From an uncultured Candidatus Saccharibacteria bacterium (GTDB lineage: Bacteria > Patescibacteria > Saccharimonadia > Saccharimonadales > UBA4665): a stretch of DNA of 64,000 nt. Positions 1-8,786 of this stretch are shown here, piece after piece; position 1 is the first letter of the stretch; each line of letters opens with the position of its first letter. Location: contig CAIYEO010000094.1 in assembly GCA_903925195.1 (NCBI GenBank), positions 1 through 64,000 on the forward strand. The letters run 5' to 3'. The notes beneath the pieces were generated by a model. The model searched no databases, was not told the DNA's origin, and saw nothing but the letters and a program-made list of their open reading frames with translations. The position numbers and the translations under genes are program-made.

Positions 1-300
1 GACTCCAGTGGCACCAGTAACTCCAGTTGAACCTGTTACTCCGGTTGCACCCACGGCACCATTAGTTCCATTAGTTCCAACTATTCCTTGTGGTCCGGTT
101 GAACCTGTGACTCCAGTGGCACCAGTAACTCCAGTTGAACCGACTACACCTGTGGCACCGACAACGCCAGTTGCACCAGCGGGTCCAGATAATCCGATAG
201 GTCCAGTGGCACCGACAGCACCATTAGTTCCATTAGTTCCAGCTATTCCTTGTGGTCCAGTTGAACCTGTGACTCCAGCACCTGTTGCTCCCGTAGGGCC
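1..300. repeat. Collagen-coding internal repeats with a 162-bp period
   Basis: A block holding the motif attagttccattagttcc begins at 61 and recurs at 223, 162 bp (54 codons) later, with nearly the same flanks (tccttgtggtcc follows both). The 162-bp period is a multiple of the 9-bp Gly-X-Y unit, so length change by recombination would stay in frame. The array runs off the window start. Confidence 0.75.
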
Positions 301-567
301 AATAGGTCCAGTTGCACCTATAGGTCCAGTAGGCCCGGTAGATACCATATTGTCTACATAGGATTTGTTAGCAGTATCTCCACCAAAAGTAGGAGTAGGG
401 ACTGTTGGAGATGTAACGAATGTTTTTGAGCCACCTATAGCTTGGTTTGAATTAAGATCAACGGTATTTTTAAGAGAACCATCTGGATTATGTCCAACGG
501 CTAGAAATTGATTTAATATATCTCCCCAGGTTCCTGTGTCTCCACCTGGAGTAGGCAATCTAGCCAT
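1..567 (-). CDS. Collagen-like surface/fibre protein (3' end outside window)
   Basis: The frame is open from an ATG at 567 down to base 1, giving 189 codons with the C-terminus missing. The N-terminus starts [20 protein letters not shown], which resembles the conserved start of phage-tail-fibre-like proteins; then comes a segment with [12 protein letters not shown], also fibre-like. From about residue 76 it is an uninterrupted Gly-X-Y repeat rich in [15 protein letters not shown] and GTNGTNGAV, as in bacterial collagen-like proteins. No signal peptide or membrane segment is visible in the present part. I infer a trimeric surface or secreted fibre, perhaps for host attachment, but the missing C-terminus prevents certainty. 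The proline-rich frame on the opposite strand is only the complement of the repeats. Confidence 0.8.
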   Translation of the reverse strand, partial: MARLPTPGGDTGTWGDILNQFLAVGHNPDGSLKNTVDLNSNQAIGGSKTFVTSPTVPTPTFGGDTANKSYVDNMVSTGPTGPIGATGPIGPTGATGAGVTGSTGPQGIAGTNGTNGAVGATGPIGLSGPAGATGVVGATGVVGSTGVTGATGVTGSTGPQGIVGTNGTNGAVGATGVTGSTGVTGATGV

Positions 568-627
568 ATATAAGGTGTTACCTCCACTTATTTATAGTAG
601 GATTATAGCATAAGTACGTAGATTAAA

Positions 628-1287
628 TCATAAATTTTTGTTTTTATTTCTGGCTACTATTAGTAGATATAAAGCTAAGAATAAAATTAAAACAATAATT
701 GGAATAAGGTATACATTAATATGCTTTTTTATAGGCTGTTTGAGGCTAACATTTATAGCCTGGATTCTATAGATTGGCGAAGATAGAACTTGACCAGTTT
801 GTGTTTTAGCAGTAATCTCAACAGTATAAATGCCCGGTTTCAGTGGCCTATCTAGTGTGCAACTCCAATTACCTGAATTATCTGCGTAGATGATACAAGT
901 ATAGTCAACTGGATGATAAGTTACAGTTATTGTTGAATTAGCGGGAGCCTTGCCATTGACTGTAGGTGTATTGCTAGTTTTTAATAGTGTATCAATATTA
1001 GAAGATGTAAGTATATTCCCACCAATAACATCTACAATTAGATTAGATTGTGGGGTTTGGGGTTCAGGCGGAGTTACCGTAGGTGAACTAGTATTATTTG
1101 TGTAAGATTTTGGGACTGAACTAGTAGAATTAGTCGGAGCTGAAGGGCAATTTGAACTGAATGAGCAATCTCCATATGAACTATTACTATATGTTGCATC
1201 AGCAAAAACACTTGCTGGATAAAATAAAAAGGCTGCTAAAATAAACGTTAATAAAAATCTTTTGAATGTGAGTATTATTTTATACAT
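628..1287 (-). CDS. Secreted/anchored Ig-like repeat protein
   Basis: 219 aa. A signal peptide is visible at residues 1-29: basic start, a hydrophobic run from about LLTFILAAFLF, then an ASVFA-type cleavage site. Residues 30-80 are Ser/Thr/Asn/Pro-rich linker with cysteines. Residues about 85-178 look like one Ig-like beta domain (SNTPTVNGKAPANSTITV, then GNWSCTLDRPLKPGIYTVEI), the pattern of bacterial Ig-like adhesion domains. A C-terminal transmembrane helix (about 192-211) and a basic tail (ARNKNKNL) would anchor it facing outward. It is transcribed the same way as the neighbouring collagen-like gene and may be part of the same surface apparatus. No enzyme motif is seen. Confidence 0.7.
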   Translation of the reverse strand: MYKIILTFKRFLLTFILAAFLFYPASVFADATYSNSSYGDCSFSSNCPSAPTNSTSSVPKSYTNNTSSPTVTPPEPQTPQSNLIVDVIGGNILTSSNIDTLLKTSNTPTVNGKAPANSTITVTYHPVDYTCIIYADNSGNWSCTLDRPLKPGIYTVEITAKTQTGQVLSSPIYRIQAINVSLKQPIKKHINVYLIPIIVLILFLALYLLIVARNKNKNL

Positions 1288-1312
1288 AGTTTACATTCTT
1301 AAGTATAACAAA

Positions 1313-1318
1313 TATAAT
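1313..1318 (+). promoter_or_regulatory. -10 box of tatA
   Basis: TATAAT lies 23 nt before the tatA ATG, and a TAGGAG Shine-Dalgarno sequence sits just upstream of the start, so tatA is a conventional leadered gene, unlike many neighbours. Confidence 0.5.
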
Positions 1319-1341
1319 ATATACAACTAATAGGAGATCGA

Positions 1342-1506
1342 ATGTTTGGAAAAATAGAAGGAATAGTAGTATTAATAGTAATAATCATGTTACTTTTTGG
1401 GTCAAAAAAGATTCCAGAACTAGCAAAAAATATAGGTAAGTCAGTTAAAGAAGTTAAGAAAGGTTTCAACGGAGAAGACGAGGAAAAAAAGGCTAAAAAA
1501 GATTAG
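1342..1506 (+). CDS. tatA: Twin-arginine translocase subunit TatA/E
   Basis: 54 aa. A short N-terminal hydrophobic helix (about residues 8-19, IVVLIVIIMLLFG) is followed by the TatA/E hallmark FGSKKIPELAKNIGKSV and an acidic/lysine-rich tail, which is the full TatA layout (membrane helix, hinge, amphipathic helix). TatA oligomers form the pore for folded Tat substrates together with TatC. No tatC is in this window. The start is supported by a good ribosome binding site. Two tiny ORFs immediately downstream carry Tat-signal-like N-termini and may be its clients. Confidence 0.9.
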   Translation: MFGKIEGIVVLIVIIMLLFGSKKIPELAKNIGKSVKEVKKGFNGEDEEKKAKKD

Positions 1507-1559
1507 CATTACTCCTTAAACTTATATAAAAATCATAGTAGTTATGCTATTATTTATGC

Positions 1560-1772
1560 ATGAATGAGAAGAGTTTAGCTAAACCAGTAGATCAACTCCT
1601 TACTAAGAAGATGAACCGGAAACATTTCTTATTCACCGTTGGTGCTGGGGCAGTGGCAGCTACAGGAATATCAGAACTTACAAAAAATCTGATTAACTTT
1701 ACAGGGTTTCCTATAAGAAAAGATGGTTACGGATCGACATCTTACGGAATTAAAAAAGAAACCGATAGATAA
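1560..1772 (+). CDS. Small Tat-signal-like protein, paralogue 1
   Basis: 70 aa. An internal NRKHFLF motif precedes a hydrophobic stretch (VGAGAVAATGISELTKNL), which resembles a Tat signal (S/T-R-R-x-F-L-K) with the second Arg changed to Lys. A Met at residue 18 could also be the start. The mature part is very short and ends in a Gly/Ser/Tyr-rich tail (YGSTSYGIKK). The next ORF has the same architecture: M-N/D-R, then a GIS-x-L-x-KNL-type helix. The function is unknown; a small membrane-anchored or exported peptide is the simplest reading. Confidence 0.6.
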   Translation: MNEKSLAKPVDQLLTKKMNRKHFLFTVGAGAVAATGISELTKNLINFTGFPIRKDGYGSTSYGIKKETDR

Positions 1773-1785
1773 GTAAAAAAAATAT

Positions 1786-1965
1786 ATGAAGCATCTCATA
1801 AAAGAACTCAACGAAAAACCTATGGATAGACAACAATTCATGAAACATTTAGGTATCGGTCTCTTAGGTATTATTGGTATAAGTAGTCTTATCAAGAATT
1901 TATTATCTTTCAGTAGTGGTTCCGATAGCTCAGCAACCCCTAAGGATAGTCACTACGGCCTTTAA
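1786..1965 (+). CDS. Small Tat-signal-like protein, paralogue 2
   Basis: 59 aa, starting 14 nt after the previous gene. It contains MDRQQFMKHLGIGLLGIIG, matching a Tat-like motif with the second Arg replaced by Gln, then a hydrophobic helix ending SSLIKNLLSF and a short Ser-rich tail ending DSHYGL. The helix and the ending parallel the upstream gene (KNLINF; YG near the end), so the two are tandem paralogues. No known family is recognised. It is too short to be an enzyme; a role tied to the adjacent TatA is inference only. Confidence 0.55.
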   Translation: MKHLIKELNEKPMDRQQFMKHLGIGLLGIIGISSLIKNLLSFSSGSDSSATPKDSHYGL

Positions 1966-2022
1966 AAATATCCAAAGCTTTAGACTTTAATGTATAATTC
2001 TCTAGACTAAGGAGTTTATATT

Positions 2023-3177
2023 ATGAAAAAATTCAGATTTCATGTAGTCTCACTACCTCATACTCAGACAACATCTGAATATAATGCATGCGCATACACA
2101 ATGAAGGTCATTAAATTCTGCAAGATGATGAAATCCTTAGGTCATGAGGTCTATTTATATGCTTCTGAGGACAATGATGCTCCTTGTGATGAGCTGATTC
2201 AAATAGTTAGCAAAGATGAACAGTCTAAATGGTTTGGTGGACACGAGGATAAAAGTAAATTTTTTAATATTGACTACGATCCTATAAAAGATTATTGGCA
2301 AACTGTTAATAGCAGAGCCATAGGTGAAATCAAAAAAAGAGCTAAGAAAAAAGACTTTATTTGTTTAATTGCTGGCCTTTGCCAAAAACAAATAGCTGAC
2401 GGATTACCTGGACATATGAATGTCGAATTTGGTATAGGCTATACTGGAGTATTCTCAAAATATAAAGTTTATGAAAGCTATGCGCATATGCATTATGTTA
2501 GCGGAACATTACATGATGATAATGGTTACTCTTTCGATACAGTAATTCCTAATTATTTCGATCCAAGCGAATTTCCATACAAGAAAAAAAAGGAAGATTT
2601 CTATCTATTCATAGGTCGTATGATCGAGCGTAAAGGACCGGCAATTGCGGCTGAAGTTACTAGGCAAATCGGATCAAAACTTGTTATGGTTGGTCAAGGA
2701 GTAGACAAAATAGAGGGCAATAAGATTATTTCTAAGGAGATAACTGTAGAAGGCGACCATATAATTCATATGGGTCATGCTGACATTAGAATGCGGGGTG
2801 AACTTATGAGTTGCGCCAAGGCAGTATTCGTATGCTCAACTTATCTTGAGCCGTTTGGAGGCACTTCAATTGAACCATTATTTTGCGGCACACCAGTTAT
2901 TACTACAGATTGGGGTGCATTCCCTGAAAATATACCTCATGGGATTGTTGGATATAGAACTCGTACCTTGGGAGAAGCAATTTGGGCGACTAAGAATTTA
3001 GATAAATTAAATCCGGAAGTAATTAGAAAATACGCAATCGATAATTTCAGCATGGATAGAATTAAATACTTATATCAGGCTTACTTTGAACAACTAGATA
3101 CATTGTGGGGTAAAGGTTGGTATTCAGAGTGGGATAAAGGTGTATCTGAATATAATCGTTACACTAGATATCTTTAG
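2023..3177 (+). CDS. GT4-type glycosyltransferase
   Basis: 384 aa, cytosolic, with no membrane helices. The C-terminal half has the GT-B donor-binding pattern: FYLFIGRMIERKGPAIAAE at the start of the second Rossmann domain, then EPFGGTSIEPLFCGTPVITT, the E-x7-E type motif of GT4 enzymes. The N-terminal half (about 1-190) would bind the acceptor. It has a canonical start with AAGGAG upstream. A methyltransferase gene converges on it 4 nt downstream. Donor sugar and acceptor cannot be told from sequence; assembly of cell-surface glycan is likely. Confidence 0.8.
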   Translation: MKKFRFHVVSLPHTQTTSEYNACAYTMKVIKFCKMMKSLGHEVYLYASEDNDAPCDELIQIVSKDEQSKWFGGHEDKSKFFNIDYDPIKDYWQTVNSRAIGEIKKRAKKKDFICLIAGLCQKQIADGLPGHMNVEFGIGYTGVFSKYKVYESYAHMHYVSGTLHDDNGYSFDTVIPNYFDPSEFPYKKKKEDFYLFIGRMIERKGPAIAAEVTRQIGSKLVMVGQGVDKIEGNKIISKEITVEGDHIIHMGHADIRMRGELMSCAKAVFVCSTYLEPFGGTSIEPLFCGTPVITTDWGAFPENIPHGIVGYRTRTLGEAIWATKNLDKLNPEVIRKYAIDNFSMDRIKYLYQAYFEQLDTLWGKGWYSEWDKGVSEYNRYTRYL

Positions 3178-3181
3178 TAAA

Positions 3182-3949
3182 CTATTTTAACCTACAAAGA
3201 ACTACATAACCTTCACCAAGATCAGTTTTATTGAAAAATTTACTTATATAGTAGAAGGGCTTAATGGCTCTCTCTGTATCTAGAGAATTTAAGAAAGCCG
3301 GTAATTTAACAGGATTAATGCCACTATCCATGCTTTTTGTATCCATTGAGTCATGGCTATTTTTATAATTCTTAATATAAAAAGATAATTTCCTGAGTAT
3401 TCTTACCCAATTAGTAAAAGGGTATCCGTAGTTATCAAGTGATACAATTTCAAGCTTCTGTGATTTTAATAGTTTTAATAATTCATGTTTTTCGTATCGT
3501 CTAAAGTGTCCAACTGCTTTATCTGATGAATCATAAAGCCTTTGCTTAGCCGGTACGGATAGTAAGATATATTTATTAGATAATTTAACTAAAGTACTCA
3601 ACAAACTATAGTCATCCTCTACATGCTCAAGTACCTCACAGCAGACTACTAAATCATATTTATCTTTATATTTTTCAGATTTACTAGAATTTTGAAGTTC
3701 AAAATTAATATTACTGTTATTAAGATCTCTCTCTAGTTTAATCTTATTAGCTGCTTCTATGGCGCCTTTTGAATAGTCTAATCCTTTTCCAATGAGTCCA
3801 TGCTCAGCTAATGTACAAGCTAGTTCACCAGCACCACAACCAATATCTATAAAGGTCTTCACATCAATAGTACTAACTAGGTCTAATATATTTAACTTTC
3901 TGAATAAGTACCTAGGCGCTTTAATAAACTTTTTATTATTATTTTTCAT
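3182..3949 (-). CDS. Class I SAM-dependent methyltransferase
   Basis: 255 aa. Motif I of class I methyltransferases is clear (FIDIGCGAGELACTLAEHG, about residues 33-51), followed by an acidic residue after strand 2 (GLDYSKGAIEAANK) and a motif IV-like DLVVCCEVLEHVED (about 104-117), the UbiG/BioC-like pattern. The C-terminal part has no membrane helix. The substrate is unknown; sugar or lipid-linked glycan methylation fits the glycosyltransferase neighbour. It is convergent with that gene with a 4-nt gap. Confidence 0.8.
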   Translation of the reverse strand: MKNNNKKFIKAPRYLFRKLNILDLVSTIDVKTFIDIGCGAGELACTLAEHGLIGKGLDYSKGAIEAANKIKLERDLNNSNINFELQNSSKSEKYKDKYDLVVCCEVLEHVEDDYSLLSTLVKLSNKYILLSVPAKQRLYDSSDKAVGHFRRYEKHELLKLLKSQKLEIVSLDNYGYPFTNWVRILRKLSFYIKNYKNSHDSMDTKSMDSGINPVKLPAFLNSLDTERAIKPFYYISKFFNKTDLGEGYVVLCRLK

Positions 3950-4024
3950 TCATACTATTTATACATTAATTATAGGTAAAATAATAATCTAATCATCAAT
4001 CTGTCAATAAATAACATAAGTGAC

Positions 4025-4038
4025 TATAATATACTTCA
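4025..4038 (+). promoter_or_regulatory. Leaderless-type promoter: -10 box TATAAT plus 8 nt
   Basis: TATAAT at 4025-4030 ends 8 nt before the ATG at 4039, with no Shine-Dalgarno sequence between. Transcription would start at or next to the A of the start codon. Confidence 0.6.
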
Positions 4039-4458
4039 ATGGAAGAGATCCGTAATAGAAATAATAATCAAATTGCTGGGTATTTAATTGATAGTACCGA
4101 TGAGATAGATACTCTTAAATTTTCATCAGAAATATATCTAAGAGGCATCATCAAAAATAACCCTGAAGGTTTAGCGACCGAAGATCTTACACTTATTAAT
4201 GGATATTATATAATTGATGAGTTTATATCTAATTTAGATAAGGGTGTTAGAGTCCTGACTTCTGAGAAAGACTATTATATTGCCAATCTAACAATTGGGT
4301 ATTTTATGAAGTATTTTGATTGGTGCCGCGAAAACAAAGCAATATATAGGGCTTCAATGGAAGAGGGAATTGATGTTAATACATTCGTGAATCACGCCAT
4401 TGTTGGCAACAAGATACTAAGCCAAATATCACAGGAAATACGTAAAATAGAAAAGTAA
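4039..4458 (+). CDS. Hypothetical protein
   Basis: 139 aa, soluble, acidic, with no signal peptide or transmembrane helix. Predicted mostly helical, for example YYIIDEFISNLDKGVRVLT and NHAIVGNKILSQISQEIRK. No catalytic motif or known family is recognised. The start is supported by a -10 box placed for a leaderless transcript. It converges on the desaturase gene with a 2-nt gap. Codon use looks like its AT-rich neighbours, so nothing suggests recent transfer. Confidence 0.6.
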   Translation: MEEIRNRNNNQIAGYLIDSTDEIDTLKFSSEIYLRGIIKNNPEGLATEDLTLINGYYIIDEFISNLDKGVRVLTSEKDYYIANLTIGYFMKYFDWCRENKAIYRASMEEGIDVNTFVNHAIVGNKILSQISQEIRKIEK

Positions 4459-4460
4459 AA

Positions 4461-5360
4461 TTATCTAAGTGAACGAGTGGCGATTCTGCCGAGGAGAGAG
4501 ACATGCCTGAATAACCTATCTCTAGCGTGTTCAGCATCACTGGAAAGACCTGTGATGGCCTCGATATCCCATCTCTTTAGGGTTGGGGTTACGACATTAT
4601 CAAAAAACTGAGGAATATTATATATACCTGCTTTTTCAATTTTTCTTGAATGCGATGCAAAATCTGGTATGCCAGTGCCGGGCATAGTAAAACCTTTTAA
4701 TTGCTTAAGAGCAGCTAACACCATGGTTGATGGATCTATATCAAAAGCATACTTACTAAGACTGACGTAAAACTCATGATGTAACTTTTCGTCACCCGCT
4801 ACCAAAGCCATTACGCGTTTCCCTAGCTTATCCTTACCTAATTCCTTACCAGTATTTCTATGAGCTACTTGAGTCGCTAACTCCTGAAAACTGGTATATA
4901 CAATCAAATCAGCTAGACTATCTGGTTCAGGAACTTCACCAAGCCTCATCTGGACTCTTCTACCATCTTCAAGTAAAACTGGATCGATAGCACGAGTAGC
5001 TAGAACCCAGTCCCTCATAACGGCTGAATGCTTCCACTCTTCCATTGTCCATTGATGGTTCCATTCTCGAAGAGGATGATCTGGTATTGAGTGTGTTAGT
5101 AATGTATTTGAATAATAGGGGAGGTTATCTTCAGTTAGTAGGTTTACGTATATTGCACTGCGGACGCCTTCGCTTAGAGGATACTGTTCTGGAGACCAAG
5201 GATTGTTCGAATCAAAACTTATAGCCTCAGTAAATGGTACTTCTTCATGAGGGTACCATTCTTTGGCATTGCTCATATGATTATTCAATAGTATTTCTGT
5301 AGGCTCTCTTAATTCATTTAATAACTTGTAGTCTTCATTGCTTAGTTTTTCTATTGTCAT
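4461..5360 (-). CDS. Acyl-ACP desaturase (soluble di-iron, DesA-like)
   Basis: 299 aa. The two di-iron ligand motifs of the acyl-ACP desaturase/ferritin-like fold are present: EEWKHS (E107, E108, H111) and DEKLHH (E191, H194), plus E160. There are no membrane helices, so this is the soluble plant/mycobacterial type rather than the membrane DesC type. Such enzymes insert a double bond into acyl chains on acyl carrier protein with O2 and an electron donor. The family usually runs about 275-360 aa, so the length is right. No fatty-acid synthesis gene or ACP is in the window; the substrate could be scavenged acyl chains. The O2 requirement agrees with the cytochrome oxidase present. Confidence 0.85.
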   Translation of the reverse strand: MTIEKLSNEDYKLLNELREPTEILLNNHMSNAKEWYPHEEVPFTEAISFDSNNPWSPEQYPLSEGVRSAIYVNLLTEDNLPYYSNTLLTHSIPDHPLREWNHQWTMEEWKHSAVMRDWVLATRAIDPVLLEDGRRVQMRLGEVPEPDSLADLIVYTSFQELATQVAHRNTGKELGKDKLGKRVMALVAGDEKLHHEFYVSLSKYAFDIDPSTMVLAALKQLKGFTMPGTGIPDFASHSRKIEKAGIYNIPQFFDNVVTPTLKRWDIEAITGLSSDAEHARDRLFRHVSLLGRIATRSLR

Positions 5361-5390
5361 ATCCTCCTATTGATAGTTGATTAGTATACA

Positions 5391-7271
5391 TTACTTTATT
5401 TCAAGATTTGTATCTTTAGCTTCAGGATTCTGTGTTGGAACCGACCCATTGACTGGTTTTTGAATTCCGTTATTATCTAGTATTTTAGCTTCATTTATTG
5501 GTGATACAACTACTTTATGAGTAGCTATATCTTCAGGCGAATTTGGTTCATTTGCACCACTAATTGGAAGGCTAAATCCAAACACTGATCCTTTACCAAC
5601 CTGTGAGGAAAATATAAGCTTACCATGATGATCAGTTATGACTCTCTTTACTAGATAAAGACCGATACCAGTTCCATTAGGGCTTTCTTTCCTGGCATTG
5701 TCAGCTCTGAAGAACTTAGTAAATAAGTGTTCTTTCTCTTCGTCTGGCACACCAATACCCGTATCTTCTACTTTGAAGATAACGTTAGATGAGTCCGAAT
5801 CCAAGTAAACGTCCACTGTTCCATTAGGCGAATAATAGATAGCGTTATTGATGAGGTTTAGGATAGCTTGTCTAGTCTTAGGTTCATCTGCCTTTATCGT
5901 AGGCATAGAATGTTCTGCAGGGTGATAATTAAGCTTTACGTTACGATCATGAGCCTGTCTTTGTAGTTCTTCTATTTCTTCTGAGACTACTTTAGACATG
6001 TCAACGTCTGAGATCTCTAGGAAGAACTTACCGGCTGTCATGCGAGACATATTAAGGAGATCAAAGACAAGGCCTTTCATGTTTCTAGTACGAGATAGAG
6101 TTTTTTCAAGAGCATCTTGCATCTTCTCATTAGTCTTACCATAGAAGCCCTGGACAACTAAAGTTAAAAAACCATCCATTACCGCGAGAGGAGTACCTAA
6201 TTGGTGAGAGATCATAGAAATAAAGTCGTTCTTTACAGAATCTTGTTGTTTAAGAGCTTCATTAGCCTTGGTTAGATCAGCGGTGGTCTGTTCAATCTTA
6301 GCCTTTTGAGCAAAGAATTCCTTGATTGTTCTAGCCAATGTACCAAATTCAGAAGAAGATTTAATAACACCTTCAATTAATGATGGCTTATTTAGAACGA
6401 TAGAATCGGTAACTTTTTTAAGTGGTCTCAATACTATTAGATAGATTGATGTTGTGAGTATGGTGACTAGCAAAATAGCCAATGAACCAATTAATATTAG
6501 TTCAGATTTAAATGACTTATTTATATTATCTATTGCAGTAATATTAATTATCGAAGTTAGATACAACGAATCAGAACCATCCCAATTTAATAAATCATGA
6601 TTAATTTTAACAGTTGAATTCGAAGCAGAATTCTTTAGATCTGTTTTAGAAGTATAAAGAACTACATTAGACTGTGAGAGCTTAGATATAGAACTAATAA
6701 AATCATTACCGAGATATCTGGCAACTATCCAGTATCCCTTTGCTGGAGTTTTATGATCAGTATCACTACCTGGAACAATTGTTGATGCTCGAACCTCTAG
6801 ATAGCCTTTTGGCGTATTTAGATAGTAATCCAGTGATTTATTAGATCTAATCTTCATGAAATATGCGTCAGAAACCGGTAGATTAATTATGCCTGATTGT
6901 GAATCCTTCATGGAAGAGTAGACTAATTTACCATTTGTATTATAAACCCATGCTGCATCAGCTTTAAAGGTTGGCAGGGCGGTATCGATATTCTGCTGTG
7001 CAAATGTATTATTATCCTTCGATAAATTGGCAGGATTATCTTGGGCGAGTGAGACCATGCTATCCCAAAATGAATAGTCTACCTGTAAAGATTTGAGTAA
7101 TTGACCTTCGCTTTCTAAATCGGCTGTAATTTGTTGTTCTTGATTTTTGACTTCACCGGCAAGTAGGGCACCATTCTTATTTAAATTAGAATTTCTCTGA
7201 AAAACTATAAATAGGCTAACAGACACAAAGACTGCAAGTAATACAATGTTCAACCTACCCTGAATTTTCAT
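5391..7271 (-). CDS. Membrane sensor histidine kinase with extracytoplasmic domain
   Basis: 626 aa. TM1 is at about residues 9-25 and TM2 at about 257-281, flanking a roughly 230-aa outside sensor domain that looks CHASE4-like (SFWDSMVSLAQDNP near its start). A HAMP-like linker and coiled coil follow (to about 345). The HisKA phosphoacceptor is H356 in SMISHQLGTPL; the catalytic domain shows the N box (NLINNAIYYS), DTGIG (503-507) and GTGIG (533-537). A non-conserved tail of about 55 aa ends the protein. No response regulator is adjacent, so it is an orphan kinase here. Note HQLGTP in place of the common HELRTP, as in CHASE4 and cyanobacterial-type kinases. Confidence 0.85.
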   Translation of the reverse strand: MKIQGRLNIVLLAVFVSVSLFIVFQRNSNLNKNGALLAGEVKNQEQQITADLESEGQLLKSLQVDYSFWDSMVSLAQDNPANLSKDNNTFAQQNIDTALPTFKADAAWVYNTNGKLVYSSMKDSQSGIINLPVSDAYFMKIRSNKSLDYYLNTPKGYLEVRASTIVPGSDTDHKTPAKGYWIVARYLGNDFISSISKLSQSNVVLYTSKTDLKNSASNSTVKINHDLLNWDGSDSLYLTSIINITAIDNINKSFKSELILIGSLAILLVTILTTSIYLIVLRPLKKVTDSIVLNKPSLIEGVIKSSSEFGTLARTIKEFFAQKAKIEQTTADLTKANEALKQQDSVKNDFISMISHQLGTPLAVMDGFLTLVVQGFYGKTNEKMQDALEKTLSRTRNMKGLVFDLLNMSRMTAGKFFLEISDVDMSKVVSEEIEELQRQAHDRNVKLNYHPAEHSMPTIKADEPKTRQAILNLINNAIYYSPNGTVDVYLDSDSSNVIFKVEDTGIGVPDEEKEHLFTKFFRADNARKESPNGTGIGLYLVKRVITDHHGKLIFSSQVGKGSVFGFSLPISGANEPNSPEDIATHKVVVSPINEAKILDNNGIQKPVNGSVPTQNPEAKDTNLEIK

Positions 7272-7383
7272 ACTGCTTATACTTATACACTAAGTTACGG
7301 AATGGTTAAACACTTTTTTTTATATTAGTAACTAAAAACTTTTTAGTCGTTAATTTTGTTAAGTTATTACCAATATAAATTAG

Positions 7384-8697
7384 TTAATAGTTATCTCGTA
7401 TAAAGTCCTTATGTCTTTGTTTTATATGTTTTTTCCCAAGATCAGATATGTGTTTTATTAGACCCTTCGACTGCTTTTTAAAATCAACATCAAATTCAAT
7501 AACTTTAGGGTCAACGAGTAGTGCTTTGTCATTAATACCAATTAAATTCAGTCTATCTAATGATTTTACTCTCGATAGCGCAACGTATCCCATGCCACTT
7601 GAAAATGAACGACTTAAATCTATCTCAGCCCAATCAAGTGTCATACCTTGGCTCTTATGAACGGTAATAGCCCAAGCTAATCGAAGCGGTACCTGACTAA
7701 TTTCAGCTAATACTGATTCGCCCTCTTCCATTTTCCATACACCAGGGCTTGCAAGTATTTTTTTACCAGTAAGAGTTTTAATGACTGGGAATCCGGTTTC
7801 ACTATCGAACTTTACAACCTTACCAATTGTACCGTTTACATATCCTAGCTTGTAGTTGTTCTGAACGAACATGACAGTCGCACCAATTTTAAGCTTTAAT
7901 TCACTTGGAGCCAAACAAGTATCCGTAAGACTCTTTGTCACATATGGATCGCCCTTACTTGTCATCGAAAAGTTATGAACCTTGCCTGAGAGTTTATCTA
8001 GTTCTAGTTTATTTATAGTGTCGACATCAGCATTATGAGTAAATAGCCTTGTAATATTCTCATCTTCGAATTTCTTATTAAGCCTTGAAGATAAAAGCTC
8101 TAGTGACTTAGTACTGATTTCATTTTGCCGTATTTCATTTAATAATCTTATGAAATCATCGTCCTTCTGCCTATATTGCTCTTCTAGATAACAAATATGA
8201 ATATTCATATCTGGCCATATAGAAGATTCATTAATGTAAATAATCTCCTTACCATAGGGCGTAATTGGAGGTAGCTGGAATAAATCACCACATAAGACAA
8301 CTTGTATCCCACCAAATGGTAAGTCGTTCTCATTTATCTTTTTGAGTACCTTATCTACAATATCTAAACGAAAATGATGCAGCATAGATATCTCGTCAAT
8401 AATTAAGACGCGACAACTTAATATTTGCATTCGAAAATCAGTTCGATTGAAAATCTTGTTAAGATCAGCATCCGTTAAGTGATCTTTTATACCAATATGT
8501 GCCCATGAATGAATAGTTTTACCATTCATATTGGTTGCGGCAATTCCTGTAGATGCTGTAATCGCTACGTTAATTTTATTTTTCTTAAGATACTTAATAT
8601 ATTGATTAAGAACATATGTTTTACCACTACCAGCAGCACCTGTTAGAAAAACATTGTTACCCATTTTTAATATATCTAAAGCTTCTTCCTGTGTCAT
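7384..8697 (-). CDS. Pif1/RecD2-like superfamily 1B DNA helicase
   Basis: 437 aa. Walker A GAAGSGKT is at residues 20-27, Walker B-like LIIDEISML at 98-106, then GIQVVLCGDLFQLPPI (motif III). Near the C-terminus the UvrD_C_2-type VHKSQGMTLD and YVALSRVKSL motifs are present. This is the core of Pif1/RRM3-type 5'-3' helicases, which unwind DNA at stalled forks, G-quadruplexes and R-loops. It is close to the minimal Pif1 size, with no extra domain. It is transcribed divergently from the photolyase gene, with about 90 bp between. Confidence 0.88.
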   Translation of the reverse strand: MTQEEALDILKMGNNVFLTGAAGSGKTYVLNQYIKYLKKNKINVAITASTGIAATNMNGKTIHSWAHIGIKDHLTDADLNKIFNRTDFRMQILSCRVLIIDEISMLHHFRLDIVDKVLKKINENDLPFGGIQVVLCGDLFQLPPITPYGKEIIYINESSIWPDMNIHICYLEEQYRQKDDDFIRLLNEIRQNEISTKSLELLSSRLNKKFEDENITRLFTHNADVDTINKLELDKLSGKVHNFSMTSKGDPYVTKSLTDTCLAPSELKLKIGATVMFVQNNYKLGYVNGTIGKVVKFDSETGFPVIKTLTGKKILASPGVWKMEEGESVLAEISQVPLRLAWAITVHKSQGMTLDWAEIDLSRSFSSGMGYVALSRVKSLDRLNLIGINDKALLVDPKVIEFDVDFKKQSKGLIKHISDLGKKHIKQRHKDFIRDNY

Positions 8698-8773
8698 TAC
8701 TTAATATTAATGTTAAATAACAAAATCTACTAATATTATTAAATTTAACAATAACTTATATACAATTTTTGTT

Positions 8774-8786
8774 TATAATATAAATT
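8774..8786 (+). promoter_or_regulatory. Leaderless-type promoter of the photolyase gene
   Basis: TATAAT at 8774-8779 ends 7 nt before the ATG at 8787. No ribosome binding site is present between them. Confidence 0.6.

Noticed and set aside
8..361. Proline-rich 117-aa ORF on the plus strand
   Set aside because: It is the antisense frame of the Gly-X-Y collagen repeats on the minus strand; its periodic composition comes from that gene.
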